Shown: piece by piece, positions 8,591 to 17,110 of the stretch
Position numbering within the stretch: position 1 is the first letter of the stretch
Layout: every line of letters starts with the position of its first letter
Source: Chitinophagales bacterium
GTDB taxonomy: Bacteria > Bacteroidota > Bacteroidia > Chitinophagales > Saprospiraceae
Assembly (NCBI GenBank): GCA_017303475.1
Contig: JAFLBO010000003.1
Span: 247,581 to 311,580, forward strand
Reading direction: 5' to 3'
Length of the DNA stretch: 64,000 nt
Position numbers and translations under genes: made by a program
Notes under the pieces: generated by a model
What the model saw: only the letters and a program-made list of their open reading frames with translations
Database searches by the model: none
What the model was told of the DNA's origin: nothing

Positions 8591-9999
8591 ATCAAGGTTT
8601 CCCGGGTCCACAATTATCCTGGGGAGTTTTCATAGCATTGTTTACACCCATACTATTCCAGGAAGGTATGTTCCTGGATGGCGTCTCGTATGCCGCTATC
8701 GCCCGCAACCTGGCCATTGAGGTGGGTGATTTCTGTCACCTGCATTATACCAATACCCTTTATCCAATATTGCGCGAACACCCGCCGTTGGCCATTTGGT
8801 GCCAATCCTGGTTTTTTCGCTGGTTTGGCGATCATCTTTGGGTGGAAAGGGTGTATGCCATATTGATGGCCGGTTTGTCTGCCTGGGGCATCTCCTTAAA
8901 CTGGCGTTTACTCGCACCGGCCAGCTGGCGAAAATTGTATTGGCTTCCGGTGCTGTGTTGGTTGGGTATACCCATCGTTGTTTGGTCATACCGGAACAAT
9001 ATGCTCGAAAACACCATGAGTGTTATGGTGCTGGCTGCCACCTATTGTCTGGCTAAAGCCGTGCAAGAAAAAGGCGCGGGTTGGACCTTGCTGGGCAGCT
9101 TTTGGGTGCTTGCAGCGGTGTTGTCCAAAGGGCCGGTTGGACTTTTTCCCTTAGCTGTACCATTCATATTGGGCGTTTTTTCCAGCAAAAGATCCATGCT
9201 TCAAGGCATGGGATGGTCGGTTGGCGCAGTGTTGGGGTTCTGCCTGCTGGGCTTTGGCCTGTGGTGGTTGATGCCTTGTATTCAGGAGGTAATACAAGGC
9301 TATGTTCAAACGCAATTATTCCCGGCCATGGCTACCGGTAGAGAAGTGCCGGTTGTAAACCGTTTAAACCTGATTTTGGTATTGGTACAGCAACTATTAC
9401 CCGTTTTATTGGCTGCAATATTAATAATTGGCTGGTTTCGCTGGAAAAGTGGAGCGTTGGTAAAAACGAATAACCCGTGTGCCGGCATATGGCTCGGTAT
9501 AGCGGTTAGTGGTTCATTGCCCATAATGTTGTCTTTGAAACAATCTGCGCATTATCTGGTTCCATCCATGCCATATTATGCTATGTTCTTTGCAGGCTTG
9601 CTGGCGCCGGTAGTGTCTGGTTATTCCCCATTTACCGCCAGGATATGGCGCATTGGAAAGGTTTTGGTACCTGCATTACTGGTATTGGTGGCAGTTGTGA
9701 CAGCCCTTACCGACAGGGATAGAAGTTTGCTGGCCGATGTGCGAAAGGTAGTAGTTGTGGCGGGTCAGGGGAGTACTATTGCTACAACAGATGCTCTCTC
9801 GGGTAACTGGCTGGTTGTGGCCTATTTTTCACGAATAGGAAATGTGAGTTTACATGGTTCCGGAAAAGAGGAGTATTACCTTTGTGGCCCGCAGGATCCA
9901 ATTCCGGGTGTAGAATATCAGGAAATACCATCCCGCTTAGAAGGATTCCGACTTTACCGGATATCTGCAGCAAATACACCGCACCATGACGGTTTTTGA
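8587..9999 (+). CDS. ArnT/PMT-like integral membrane glycosyltransferase
   Basis: A 470-residue protein with about ten to twelve hydrophobic segments. The N-terminal loop holds FLDGVSYAAIARNLA and REHPPLAIWCQSWFFRWFG, which match the acidic and HPPL motifs of the GT39/GT83 family (PMT, ArnT). Such enzymes move a sugar from a polyprenyl-phosphate donor to lipid A or protein on the periplasmic side of the inner membrane; the acceptor here is unknown. It overlaps accD by 4 bp and the next acetyltransferase gene by 14 bp, so the three genes look like one operon. Confidence 0.85.
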   Translation: MNQGFPGPQLSWGVFIALFTPILFQEGMFLDGVSYAAIARNLAIEVGDFCHLHYTNTLYPILREHPPLAIWCQSWFFRWFGDHLWVERVYAILMAGLSAWGISLNWRLLAPASWRKLYWLPVLCWLGIPIVVWSYRNNMLENTMSVMVLAATYCLAKAVQEKGAGWTLLGSFWVLAAVLSKGPVGLFPLAVPFILGVFSSKRSMLQGMGWSVGAVLGFCLLGFGLWWLMPCIQEVIQGYVQTQLFPAMATGREVPVVNRLNLILVLVQQLLPVLLAAILIIGWFRWKSGALVKTNNPCAGIWLGIAVSGSLPIMLSLKQSAHYLVPSMPYYAMFFAGLLAPVVSGYSPFTARIWRIGKVLVPALLVLVAVVTALTDRDRSLLADVRKVVVVAGQGSTIATTDALSGNWLVVAYFSRIGNVSLHGSGKEEYYLCGPQDPIPGVEYQEIPSRLEGFRLYRISAANTPHHDGF

Positions 10000-10498
10000 A
10001 ACACCCAGATTATTGCTTCGAAGGCCGGAACCGGCTGATTTTTCCTGGTTTTTCTCAGCCATGAGCGACCCGGTGGTGATGCGTTATATCCGTACACCGA
10101 TGACAGAGGAACAGGCTGTAAGGGACCGAATAGCATCCTGGGAGGTTTATCGGGAGCAATTTCCAAACCTGGGCGTGTTTGTGGCAGTACAAAAATCAGA
10201 CGGCGCTTTTGCCGGTTATTGTGTGGCCCGGCATGTCAATTTTGATACAGAATCTACCGAAATTGAAATTGGATACACCTTTTTGAAACCGCATTGGGGT
10301 ATGGGGCTTGCCAGCGAATTGGTGCCTGTTTTGTGCCAATATGGGTTTGCACACAGCCGCGCCCCCTATCTTGTTGCTTTTACCGATCCGGAAAACCAGG
10401 CATCCCAGCGAGTATTGCTCAAAAATGGTTTTGAACTATTCGGCCAAAGGAAAGTTTACGAAGGGATCAGTAATGAATACCGATTGCATGCGCAATAA
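9986..10498 (+). CDS. GNAT family N-acetyltransferase, RimJ/RimL type
   Basis: A 170-residue protein opening with FETPRLLLRRPEPAD, the usual start of the RimJ/RimL-type GNAT branch. The acetyl-CoA-binding region is around EIEIGYTFLKPHWGMGLASE, followed by NQASQRVLLKNGFELFG. It should transfer acetyl from acetyl-CoA to an amine, but the sequence does not show whether the acceptor is a ribosomal protein, another protein N-terminus or a small molecule. Its start lies inside the end of the glycosyltransferase gene. Confidence 0.9.
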   Translation: MTVFETPRLLLRRPEPADFSWFFSAMSDPVVMRYIRTPMTEEQAVRDRIASWEVYREQFPNLGVFVAVQKSDGAFAGYCVARHVNFDTESTEIEIGYTFLKPHWGMGLASELVPVLCQYGFAHSRAPYLVAFTDPENQASQRVLLKNGFELFGQRKVYEGISNEYRLHAQ

Positions 10499-10531
10499 TC
10501 CAACCACGTTTATCCATCCAGTTTCATTAAA

Positions 10532-11500
10532 ATGAGCAACCTCTCTCACCTGCTGACCGCGTACCGAAAACACCCCTCGGTGCAGCAGTTAACCCAGTTG
10601 CTCAAACAACAAGGGAAAGATACCCGCTTGCAACTCAAAGGTTTATCCGGAGCGCAGGAATCTTTTATCATCGCCGGAGCAGTATCCGGAATGGAAAATA
10701 TCAAGTGTCATTTGCTGTTGGCTAATGCCAAGGAAGAAGCTGCTTACCGGCTCAATGATCTGGAAGGATTGTTGCAGGGCGAGCTGGTTAGTTTTTTCCC
10801 GGATTCCTTTAAACGTCCGGCTTATTTCGATGACCTGAATCCAACCCAGATGTTGCAGCGCTCTGAGTTGGTGAGCAAAATAACCGGCTCTGCGCCTATG
10901 GGTAAAACGGTCGTTGTAACCTATCCGGAAGCGCTGTTTGAAAAGGTTGTTAAGCCGGAAGTACTGAATAAAAGCCGTATTGAAGTCAAAAAGGGAGAAA
11001 AGCTGGATGCGGATTTTGTCATCCAGGTGCTGGTGGACTACGGCTTTGAACGCGCCGATTTTGTGTTTGAACCTGGACAATTCTCCATACGTGGCGGTAT
11101 TATTGACTTGTTTTCCTTTGGCAACGAGTTTCCGTACCGCATCGAATTGTTCGACGATGAGGTAGAAACTATCAGAACCTTTGACCCTACTACCCAGTTG
11201 TCGCAGAAAAATCTCAGTTCCCTCAGCATTGTACCCAACCTGAGCACTCGTTTTCGCAGGGACGAAAAGGTGTCATTGTTTCAAATTCTTCCACCTGAAA
11301 CCGTGCTCTGGATCAAGGATTACCAGTTTTTTCTGGACCGGCTGCAATATTGTTTTGAACGCGCAGAACAGTTTGCGGGCAAACTGACAGCCCTGGAAGC
11401 TTCAGAACTTCGGGAAATATTCCGGGATAGAGCCTTTCTTTATCCCGGTGAGGTTGCAGATGATGTAGCGGATTTTGCCCAGGTTTTTCTGGATAAATAA
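10532..11500 (+). CDS. mfd: N-terminal (UvrB-like) third of transcription-repair coupling factor Mfd
   Basis: A 322-residue product that matches only the N-terminal UvrB-homology module of Mfd. It contains FFPDSFKRPAYFDDLN, RSELVSKIT, VVVTYPEALFEKVV, the LVDYGFERADFVFEPGQFS turn, GGIIDLFSFGNEFPYRIE and FDPTTQLS. Full-length Mfd is about 1100 residues and continues with an RNA-polymerase-binding domain, a RecG-like helicase and a C-terminal regulatory domain, all missing here. The frame closes with a TAA, and the stop codon of the convergent T9SS gene begins 1 bp later. Without the helicase it cannot release stalled polymerase, but a UvrA-binding module could remain. It is a truncated gene, a solo module, or a mis-join in the assembly. 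Confidence 0.85.
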   Translation: MSNLSHLLTAYRKHPSVQQLTQLLKQQGKDTRLQLKGLSGAQESFIIAGAVSGMENIKCHLLLANAKEEAAYRLNDLEGLLQGELVSFFPDSFKRPAYFDDLNPTQMLQRSELVSKITGSAPMGKTVVVTYPEALFEKVVKPEVLNKSRIEVKKGEKLDADFVIQVLVDYGFERADFVFEPGQFSIRGGIIDLFSFGNEFPYRIELFDDEVETIRTFDPTTQLSQKNLSSLSIVPNLSTRFRRDEKVSLFQILPPETVLWIKDYQFFLDRLQYCFERAEQFAGKLTALEASELREIFRDRAFLYPGEVADDVADFAQVFLDK

Positions 11501-11501
11501 T

Positions 11502-12542
11502 TTACCGTACAATCAATTTTTGCATGCCCAGTTCCTTTGCCGTACGTAGCTGACACCAGTACATTCCGGAAGGGAATTGCGCCGTTTCCAGATAGTATTG
11601 GCCCTCGGTGCGTGCGCTAAACGACTTTTCCCACACCATTCGGCCATTTACATCCCAGATGGTGCAAGTGGCGGGGGCGTTTTCCTGAGCTTTCCAGTGA
11701 ATAAAACAAAATGCATCCGCCGGGTTGGGCATCACCTGAAAATGTTCCAGCTGGCTTAGAGGTTGTTGAGTGGCAGACGAGAGTTGGTTGGATACCAGGA
11801 TATCGTCTATTTGAAGCTGGAAATCGTCGTATGAATCATGCAAAAAAGCCAGGTAAATGGTTTGTCCGGAATATTCCGACAAGCTGACGCAGTGAGGCTC
11901 CATTTTACCGTGGTAAAAAGGGTTTTGCCCTTCAAAGTCAACAAAAAAGTACTCCTCGTCGGTGTAGCCATTAGCATGAATATATCCGCTTGAGAAGATG
12001 TAATCATTCAAATCAAGCGAACCAACCACCAGTCGATCTACGGTTTGTGCAGCCTTAAACAGGGTATCAGTAAAACTGGCTGGCATATTACCACCGGTTG
12101 AGGCAAGGACTTTATAACCATCCATGAAATCCGGGCCGTAATAGCTCAGAGATCGCCAGCACAGCCAATAGGATTCATCCGGGATGAGAATGGGCGCAGT
12201 AATCAGCCAGTTGCGGTTTTGCGGATTGCCTGAATCCAGAAAGGAGCAACTGGTAAAAGCATCGTTATTGGCCTGATTAGGGTTGATGAATCCCAGATCG
12301 CTCTCCCAATACCAGCCTTTCGGTGTGATACCGTTGTTTACACAAAGACCTTTTTTGTTGTCCTGATCATAATTTACCCAATGAATATCCGAGCCTGTTG
12401 GCAGCAGGAGCATGGTATCTGCGGGGTCCAGTAAGCCCTCAAAATTGTGTTGTAGTAGGGTGTCAGGACTATTTTCCGGTGTTTGCCCCCAGATACTAAG
12501 GGGGGAAGCCAGAAGAATCAGGTAAAGTAGTTGTGTTTTCAT
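11502..12542 (-). CDS. Secreted adhesin-like protein (choice-of-anchor J type) with T9SS domain
   Basis: A 346-residue protein with a signal peptide (MKTQLLYLILLASPLSIWG) and a jelly-roll, cleaved-adhesin-like domain. That domain is suggested by LLQHNFEGLLDP, NRNWLITAPILIPD and YWLCWRSLSYYGPDF near residues 25-140 and QTIYLAFLHDSYDDFQLQID around residue 235. The C-terminus from QVMPNPADAFCFIHW to MQKLIVR is a type A T9SS domain. The product is expected on the outer surface. Its 3' end abuts the truncated mfd. Confidence 0.82.
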   Translation of the reverse strand: MKTQLLYLILLASPLSIWGQTPENSPDTLLQHNFEGLLDPADTMLLLPTGSDIHWVNYDQDNKKGLCVNNGITPKGWYWESDLGFINPNQANNDAFTSCSFLDSGNPQNRNWLITAPILIPDESYWLCWRSLSYYGPDFMDGYKVLASTGGNMPASFTDTLFKAAQTVDRLVVGSLDLNDYIFSSGYIHANGYTDEEYFFVDFEGQNPFYHGKMEPHCVSLSEYSGQTIYLAFLHDSYDDFQLQIDDILVSNQLSSATQQPLSQLEHFQVMPNPADAFCFIHWKAQENAPATCTIWDVNGRMVWEKSFSARTEGQYYLETAQFPSGMYWCQLRTAKELGMQKLIVR

Positions 12543-12592
12543 GGCAGTAATTATTTTAATATGAATGAGCTGCCCATTTGCCTAAGGCAACA

Positions 12593-13555
12593 CTACTGAG
12601 CCAGCTCTTTTTCCAGTAAAGCTCTGTTTACAGGAACCACTCCAGGCGATTCACAAACTTGCCCACCGGCCAGATTGGATAACCGGGCCACAAGAGCAGC
12701 ATCCATTCCGGTGGCCAATGCCATTGCCGCAATGCTGATCACGGTATCCCCGGCACCACTTACATCGGAAATGTTGCGGGCAATGGTTGGGTAAAGCTGC
12801 CCTCCGTTTCCGTCATCCAAAAATATGCCTTTTTCCGATAAAGTCAACATCGTATATCTGTTTTGCAGCTTTTCTATTAAAAAATCAGCCGCTTTCTGCA
12901 AGGAATCCAGGGTTGGAGTGATGGGGAACGGCGCGCTCTCCCGTACTTCCTTCAAATTTGGCTTGAAAAGATCTGCTCCCTGGTAGGCAAAGAAGTTCGT
13001 CTTTTTAGGGTCTACCGCGATAAAAATACCTCTTTTTTTGGCCTCCTGAATCAAATTTCGGATCAGGCGTTCGGGGAGCATGCCTTTGTTGTAATCCTGC
13101 AGTATCAAAACCCTGATCGGATCATGGTCCATGATTGTCACAGCTCTTTGAAGCATTACAGCTTCCTCATTAGCGCTCAAATCATGGGTGTCTTCCTGGT
13201 CAATACGAAGCATTTGTTGGTGATTGCCCAGTATCCTGGTTTTTACCGTGGTACAGCGTTCAGATGAGGTTCTGATACCCAGTGGGGTAAGTTTTTCTGT
13301 GGAAAGCAGATCTAAAAAACGTTGCCCATCCTGGTCTTCCCCAATCAAACTGCACAAAAACGGCACGCCGCCCAGCGCTTTTACATTGAGGGCAACGTTG
13401 GCAGCGCCTCCTAAACGATCTTCTACTGATTTTTGTAAAACAACCGGAACCGGCGCCTCCGGCGAAATACGACTGACAGAGCCAACCAGATACCGGTCTA
13501 TCATTACATCGCCCACTATGAGCACGCATAAGCCGTCGAGAACGTCAAGCATCAT
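12593..13555 (-). CDS. rfaE1: D-glycero-beta-D-manno-heptose-7-phosphate kinase (RfaE domain I)
   Basis: A 320-residue PfkB-family kinase. The N-terminus GDVMIDRYLVGSVSRISPEAP and the glycine-rich GGAANVALNVKALGG are typical of the kinase half of HldE/RfaE. DVSGAGDTVIS near residue 253 is the PfkB anion hole and catalytic Asp. It phosphorylates heptose-7-phosphate at C1 in the ADP-heptose pathway for lipopolysaccharide. The adenylyltransferase half of HldE is absent, so a separate enzyme must supply it. The next pathway enzyme, GmhB, lies 3.5 kb away. The gene starts 10 bp after the stop of the metallo-hydrolase on the same strand. Confidence 0.88.
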   Translation of the reverse strand: MMLDVLDGLCVLIVGDVMIDRYLVGSVSRISPEAPVPVVLQKSVEDRLGGAANVALNVKALGGVPFLCSLIGEDQDGQRFLDLLSTEKLTPLGIRTSSERCTTVKTRILGNHQQMLRIDQEDTHDLSANEEAVMLQRAVTIMDHDPIRVLILQDYNKGMLPERLIRNLIQEAKKRGIFIAVDPKKTNFFAYQGADLFKPNLKEVRESAPFPITPTLDSLQKAADFLIEKLQNRYTMLTLSEKGIFLDDGNGGQLYPTIARNISDVSGAGDTVISIAAMALATGMDAALVARLSNLAGGQVCESPGVVPVNRALLEKELAQ

Positions 13556-13565
13556 ATTAAGGAGC

Positions 13566-14483
13566 TTATTTAGGGGATGGATTCAATTTTTTCTTCCAAT
13601 ATCTGAGTAAACCGGCTACCGACATAAAAGCAGGGTTTGCGGCTTCATAACGAGGTAAGTCTTCCTTAGCTACGCCAGCCTGCAGCAATTCCTGTTGTAC
13701 AAAAGCCTGAAAAGCCGGCACCAGCAATTCAGGTGCAGCATTGTTTTCGGCATGCGGGCGCATCCATTCGGCCCAGGCCAGCAGGCGTTTTTCCAGGGCG
13801 TCCAGGTGAGCGTTTTTATCCAAAACTTCTCCGTAATGGGTGAGCATGAGTCGTGAAGTGGGCAATTCCCGGAGTAAACGGATGGATTCCTGCCAATCTT
13901 CCACATGAATATCAGGAGGGGGGCAGGGGGGCATTACGGGCCCATCGCCCATGCGAACGCCGCCTACATCGCCGGTGAAAATCACAGCCTCGGAATTATC
14001 CGGAGTTGAAACTTCCCAGGCAATATGGTGAACTGCGTGCCCGGGGGTATACCAGGCTTTAAATTGTAAGCCTAAGGCAGAGATTACTTCGCCATGTTCA
14101 GGCGCATACAGTTGTTTTTCCTCAATTGGTCGCATTTCACCCCATAGCCGATCCATATCGGCGCCGTAAATCATCCTGGCAGAATTGTACAGTTTTTCCG
14201 GTTGAGCCATATGTGGCAAACCCTTGGGGTGCACATAGATACGAGCACCCTGTTGGGCAAAAGCCCAGGCGGCGCCGGCATGATCGAAATGGATGTGCGA
14301 CAGGAAAATGTGTTGAAAATCAGCCGTTTTCCAGCCTTTTTCTGATAAAACAGTGTCCAGATGGGGCAGGGTAGAGGCAGGACCACATTCCACCAGCGCC
14401 AGGCCCTGTTCGTTTTCCACTACAAACACGGCAATAGAGCAGGATACCCCCTGAAAATCAAGATCAAGTGTATACACTTTCAT
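13566..14483 (-). CDS. Metallo-beta-lactamase-fold hydrolase
   Basis: About 305 residues from the ATG giving MKVYTLDLDFQGVSC; an extended frame upstream lacks family character. The zinc motif LSHIHFDHAGAAW lies near residue 60, followed by YTPGHAVHHIAWE and VIFTGDVGGVRMGDGP, which supply further metal ligands. The general layout resembles glyoxalase-II-like and lactonase-like hydrolases, but the substrate cannot be told. It is encoded 10 bp upstream of the heptose kinase on the same strand. Confidence 0.85.
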   Translation of the reverse strand: MKVYTLDLDFQGVSCSIAVFVVENEQGLALVECGPASTLPHLDTVLSEKGWKTADFQHIFLSHIHFDHAGAAWAFAQQGARIYVHPKGLPHMAQPEKLYNSARMIYGADMDRLWGEMRPIEEKQLYAPEHGEVISALGLQFKAWYTPGHAVHHIAWEVSTPDNSEAVIFTGDVGGVRMGDGPVMPPCPPPDIHVEDWQESIRLLRELPTSRLMLTHYGEVLDKNAHLDALEKRLLAWAEWMRPHAENNAAPELLVPAFQAFVQQELLQAGVAKEDLPRYEAANPAFMSVAGLLRYWKKKLNPSPK

Positions 14484-14702
14484 GGGGTAAAGGTAAGTGC
14501 AAGCAGGGAAATCCGGGACTGAAACCAGCTCCTTGTAGTGATCCAACTGAATAGCTGAAAAACTGAAGGTTGTTTTGGCGTCTGATTCCGTTATTTATCG
14601 CTGTAGGATTTTGCTATTTTGTATAGCCAAGTACCTTGTTTATCGAAAATAGAAAATGGAATTCGTCGTTATGCCATTGATTTGTTGCACAAACTTTCAG
14701 CT

Positions 14703-15806
14703 ATGAAAAACATACAAGACTTTTTTCTTTTCTGTTCCGGGGTAGAATACTCGGTGTTGGAAAAATGCCCCACTGATCGGAATAAGTATGCCGGCATAGG
14801 CGCCACTGTGTTTTTTACAGGTGTTTTGGCGTTTTGCTCTTCTTCTTATGCCTTGTACACGGTATTCGATTCCTATGCGATGGCTATGGCATTTGGCTTG
14901 GTGTGGGGTTTAATGATTTTCAACCTCGACCGTTATATCGTAATGAGTATGAAAAGTAACGGACGATGGTGGCGGGATTTTATGGTGGCTTTTCCCCGGA
15001 TGCTCATGGCTGTTTTGTTGGCCATGGTGATTTCCAAACCTCTGGAACTGAAGATTTTTGAAAAAGAGATTCGTGCAGAAATGCTTCAGATGGAGCAGGA
15101 GGTATTTAAGCAGCAGGAAGACCGGGTAAAAGAAAGATACACAGGTCAGATAGAACAATTGCGGGCACAGGCCTTGCAAATCAAAATGGATATACTGGCC
15201 AAAACAGCTTACCGGGATTCACTGGCCAAAGCAGCCGTACAGGAGGCTGATGGCACAGGGGGCTCCAGAAAGAAAAACCTGGGTCCGATTTACCGGGCAA
15301 AAAAAGAGGCAGCAGACCAGGCACAAACAGAACTTGCCGCATTTGTTGCTGAAAACCAGCCACTTGCCAGAGAAAAAGAATTAGCCGCCCAGCAACTGGA
15401 AACCTCCGCCCAACAAGATATAACCCAATTAGATCGCGGCAAATACGATGGGTTCGCAGCACGGGTAGATGCCCTGTCCAGACTTTCAGAAAAAAGTCTG
15501 GCAATCTGGTGGGCCAGTCTGTTTATTACCCTGTTGTTTATTGCGGTTGAGACTGCGCCCATCCTGGTGAAACTCATCTCTTACCGAAGCCCCTATGATT
15601 TTGTACTGCACCAACAAGAGCATGTGTATCAAATGGCTAATCTGGAGCAAACAACCCTGTTGTCTAATCAGGTAAATAATAAAGTGAAAGTGGACACTGA
15701 AATTAGGGCACATCAGGCCAATGCCACTATTCAACAGGAAAAAGCCATCATAGACCAAAAACTAAAAGAAACACTCGATGGGTTGAAAGGCTTCAAATGG
15801 GGGTAA
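14703..15806 (+). CDS. DUF4407 family membrane protein with long coiled coil
   Basis: About 367 residues from MKNIQDFFLFCSGV. Three transmembrane helices lie in the first 130 residues (YAGIGATVFFTGVLAF, AFGLVWGLMIFNLDRYIV, FPRMLMAVLLAMVIS). A charged coiled coil of about 150 residues follows, then a fourth helix (WWASLFITLLFIAVETAP) and a helical tail. The NLDRYIV motif and this layout match DUF4407, a Bacteroidota-rich family of unknown function. The gene stands alone and converges with gldN. Its TAA stop is the first triplet of the inverted repeat that follows. Confidence 0.88.
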   Translation: MKNIQDFFLFCSGVEYSVLEKCPTDRNKYAGIGATVFFTGVLAFCSSSYALYTVFDSYAMAMAFGLVWGLMIFNLDRYIVMSMKSNGRWWRDFMVAFPRMLMAVLLAMVISKPLELKIFEKEIRAEMLQMEQEVFKQQEDRVKERYTGQIEQLRAQALQIKMDILAKTAYRDSLAKAAVQEADGTGGSRKKNLGPIYRAKKEAADQAQTELAAFVAENQPLAREKELAAQQLETSAQQDITQLDRGKYDGFAARVDALSRLSEKSLAIWWASLFITLLFIAVETAPILVKLISYRSPYDFVLHQQEHVYQMANLEQTTLLSNQVNNKVKVDTEIRAHQANATIQQEKAIIDQKLKETLDGLKGFKWG

Positions 15807-16057
15807 AGGCGCGAAGCGGAAACACAAAGGCGCAAAGACGCTAAGACACGAAGACGCTAAGGATGGCCTGCGGCCACCCTTGGTGTGAAGACCTCTGCCG
15901 AAGTTAGCTTCAATCACACCTTAACTAAACATGAGCTATCCCCTAAAATTTGGATGACTCATGGTTGTGTGAATAAAACGAAGGTTATTGGGGCACAGCC
16001 CCAATAACCTTCGCGTCTTCGCGTCTTTGTGCCTTCGTGTTTCCGCTTTGAGCCTTA
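15804..16057. repeat. Stop-to-stop inverted repeat between convergent DUF4407 and gldN genes
   Basis: The left arm reads TAAAGGCGCGAAGCGGAAAC and continues with CACAAAGGCGCAAAGACGC-type units. The right arm read from the other strand is TAAGGCTCAAAGCGGAAACA followed by CGAAGGCACAAAGACGCG. The arms of about 45-55 bp are imperfect, mostly by substitutions and one 9-nt unit. Units of about nine bases (GACGCTAAG, ACGCGAAGG) give a three-codon period. Both flanking genes end with a TAA that belongs to the arm. The interior holds two further hairpins. Confidence 0.88.
15979..16013. terminator. Perfect 16-bp hairpin inside the inverted repeat
   Basis: CGAAGGTTATTGGGGC (15979-15994) pairs without mismatch with GCCCCAATAACCTTCG (15998-16013) across a 3-nt loop. 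There is no T-run on either side, so it is not a textbook intrinsic terminator, but its place between two converging genes suggests a transcript-end function. A second hairpin with one mismatch, AAGGATGGCC / GGCCACCCTT, lies just to the left. Confidence 0.7.
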
Positions 16058-16921
16058 ATAACTCCACATATCGTGTTCCCGGGAGAAGAGCTCGTTTTTA
16101 ATCTTGTCTGATTCCATCAACAGATCAAGTCCCGTGTAAAGATCCTGAAGGCGTAGGTCTTGCACATTGTTCTCCTTCATGATGTAAGAAGCAAAATATC
16201 TCTTTTCAAACACGTCTTCCCAGGTTGTGGTTGCCGACCAGTTTTCGCCATGGGTGATGGCTTTATGCTGTGCCAGGTAATCGCGTGCTGCAGGGTAGTA
16301 CACCCAGAACAGTGGCATTTCATATCGGAAATTACCTTCTTCATCCCGCACATCTATAATTGGGGCAATACCTAAAATACGGCACCGGAGGGTACTTGTT
16401 TTGGTGTCAAAAAACCAGGATTCCTTTACACGGAAGCGTTTGACATCCTCCCAATTGGTTTCGTTTTCCACTATCTTTAATTTCTCCTCGGTGAATTCAG
16501 TGTCATCATAAACCCAAATGGTGTCTCTTTTTACCAGCAAATCACGAACATCTGCCGTGGTCAGTCGCTTGGTAAATTTATCGTCTTGTGTACTGTATGC
16601 GGGCAATTTGCCGGATGACACAGCTTCTGCCAGGATGGAAAACAGCGGAGATTCCGGGGCTGCGAAGGGCAGGTTCATCTTTTCCCGCACATCAATGACG
16701 CGCCAGATGCGTTTTTCCCAAAGTATATCAGCTTCGCGAATGGGCTGATATGCCAGGGTTTTACGGTCGCGAACCACTTCACGTTCGGTAATATCATCCA
16801 AAGGAGGGGCAACTTCAATAGGCTCGGGGTCCTGTGCAAAAGTGAGTGGGAGTGAAAAGAGCAAGGCTCCGCCAAGGCAACCCAATACACGGGCCGCCCG
16901 ATTGAACAACAGATTTGTCAT
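16055..16921 (-). CDS. gldN: Gliding motility / type IX secretion protein GldN
   Basis: A 288-residue protein with a signal peptide (ALLFSLPLTFAQ) and the GldN/PorN core: ILWEKRIWRVIDVREKMN, RDTIWVYDDTEFTEEKL, FRVKESWFFDTKTSTL and FWVYYPAARDYL. GldN pairs with the lipoprotein GldK to form the periplasmic ring that couples the GldLM motor to the T9SS translocon. In most relatives it ends a gldKLMN cluster, but here the upstream neighbour is gmhB and no other gld gene is present. The 189-bp leader contains a 16-bp palindrome and three AATGAC copies, so it is probably transcribed from its own promoter. Confidence 0.92.
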   Translation of the reverse strand: MTNLLFNRAARVLGCLGGALLFSLPLTFAQDPEPIEVAPPLDDITEREVVRDRKTLAYQPIREADILWEKRIWRVIDVREKMNLPFAAPESPLFSILAEAVSSGKLPAYSTQDDKFTKRLTTADVRDLLVKRDTIWVYDDTEFTEEKLKIVENETNWEDVKRFRVKESWFFDTKTSTLRCRILGIAPIIDVRDEEGNFRYEMPLFWVYYPAARDYLAQHKAITHGENWSATTTWEDVFEKRYFASYIMKENNVQDLRLQDLYTGLDLLMESDKIKNELFSREHDMWSY

Positions 16922-16964
16922 GTCGGGAAAATGTTTAGTAATGAAAAATGGATGAAGCCCGGTA

Positions 16965-16980
16965 CTCTGTGCGCACAGAG
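16965..16980. repeat. Perfect 16-bp palindrome in the gldN leader
   Basis: CTCTGTGCGCACAGAG is fully self-complementary and is framed by CCGG on both sides. It lies 44 bp upstream of the gldN ATG. It could be an operator for a dimeric regulator or a short RNA hairpin; the sequence does not decide. Confidence 0.55.
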
Positions 16981-17050
16981 CCGGATAAAATGGTGTTGAA
17001 AATACGTTTGACTGAAAATGTAATCGGGCGGGAAACGCGGCCAGTACTTG

Positions 17051-17079
17051 AATGACCTTAATGACTACTAAATGACCTT
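17051..17079. repeat. Short AATGACC repeat cluster between gmhB and gldN
   Basis: Three copies of the AATGAC(C) unit (AATGACCTT, AATGACTACT, AAATGACCTT) lie 32 bp after the gmhB stop codon. They belong to the decamer family seen in the 5.4-5.9 kb and 43.0 kb gaps and may be a decayed or young array. Confidence 0.7.
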
Positions 17080-17110
17080 TTCCCTTATAATATTTCTGTT
17101 GTTAAAAATT

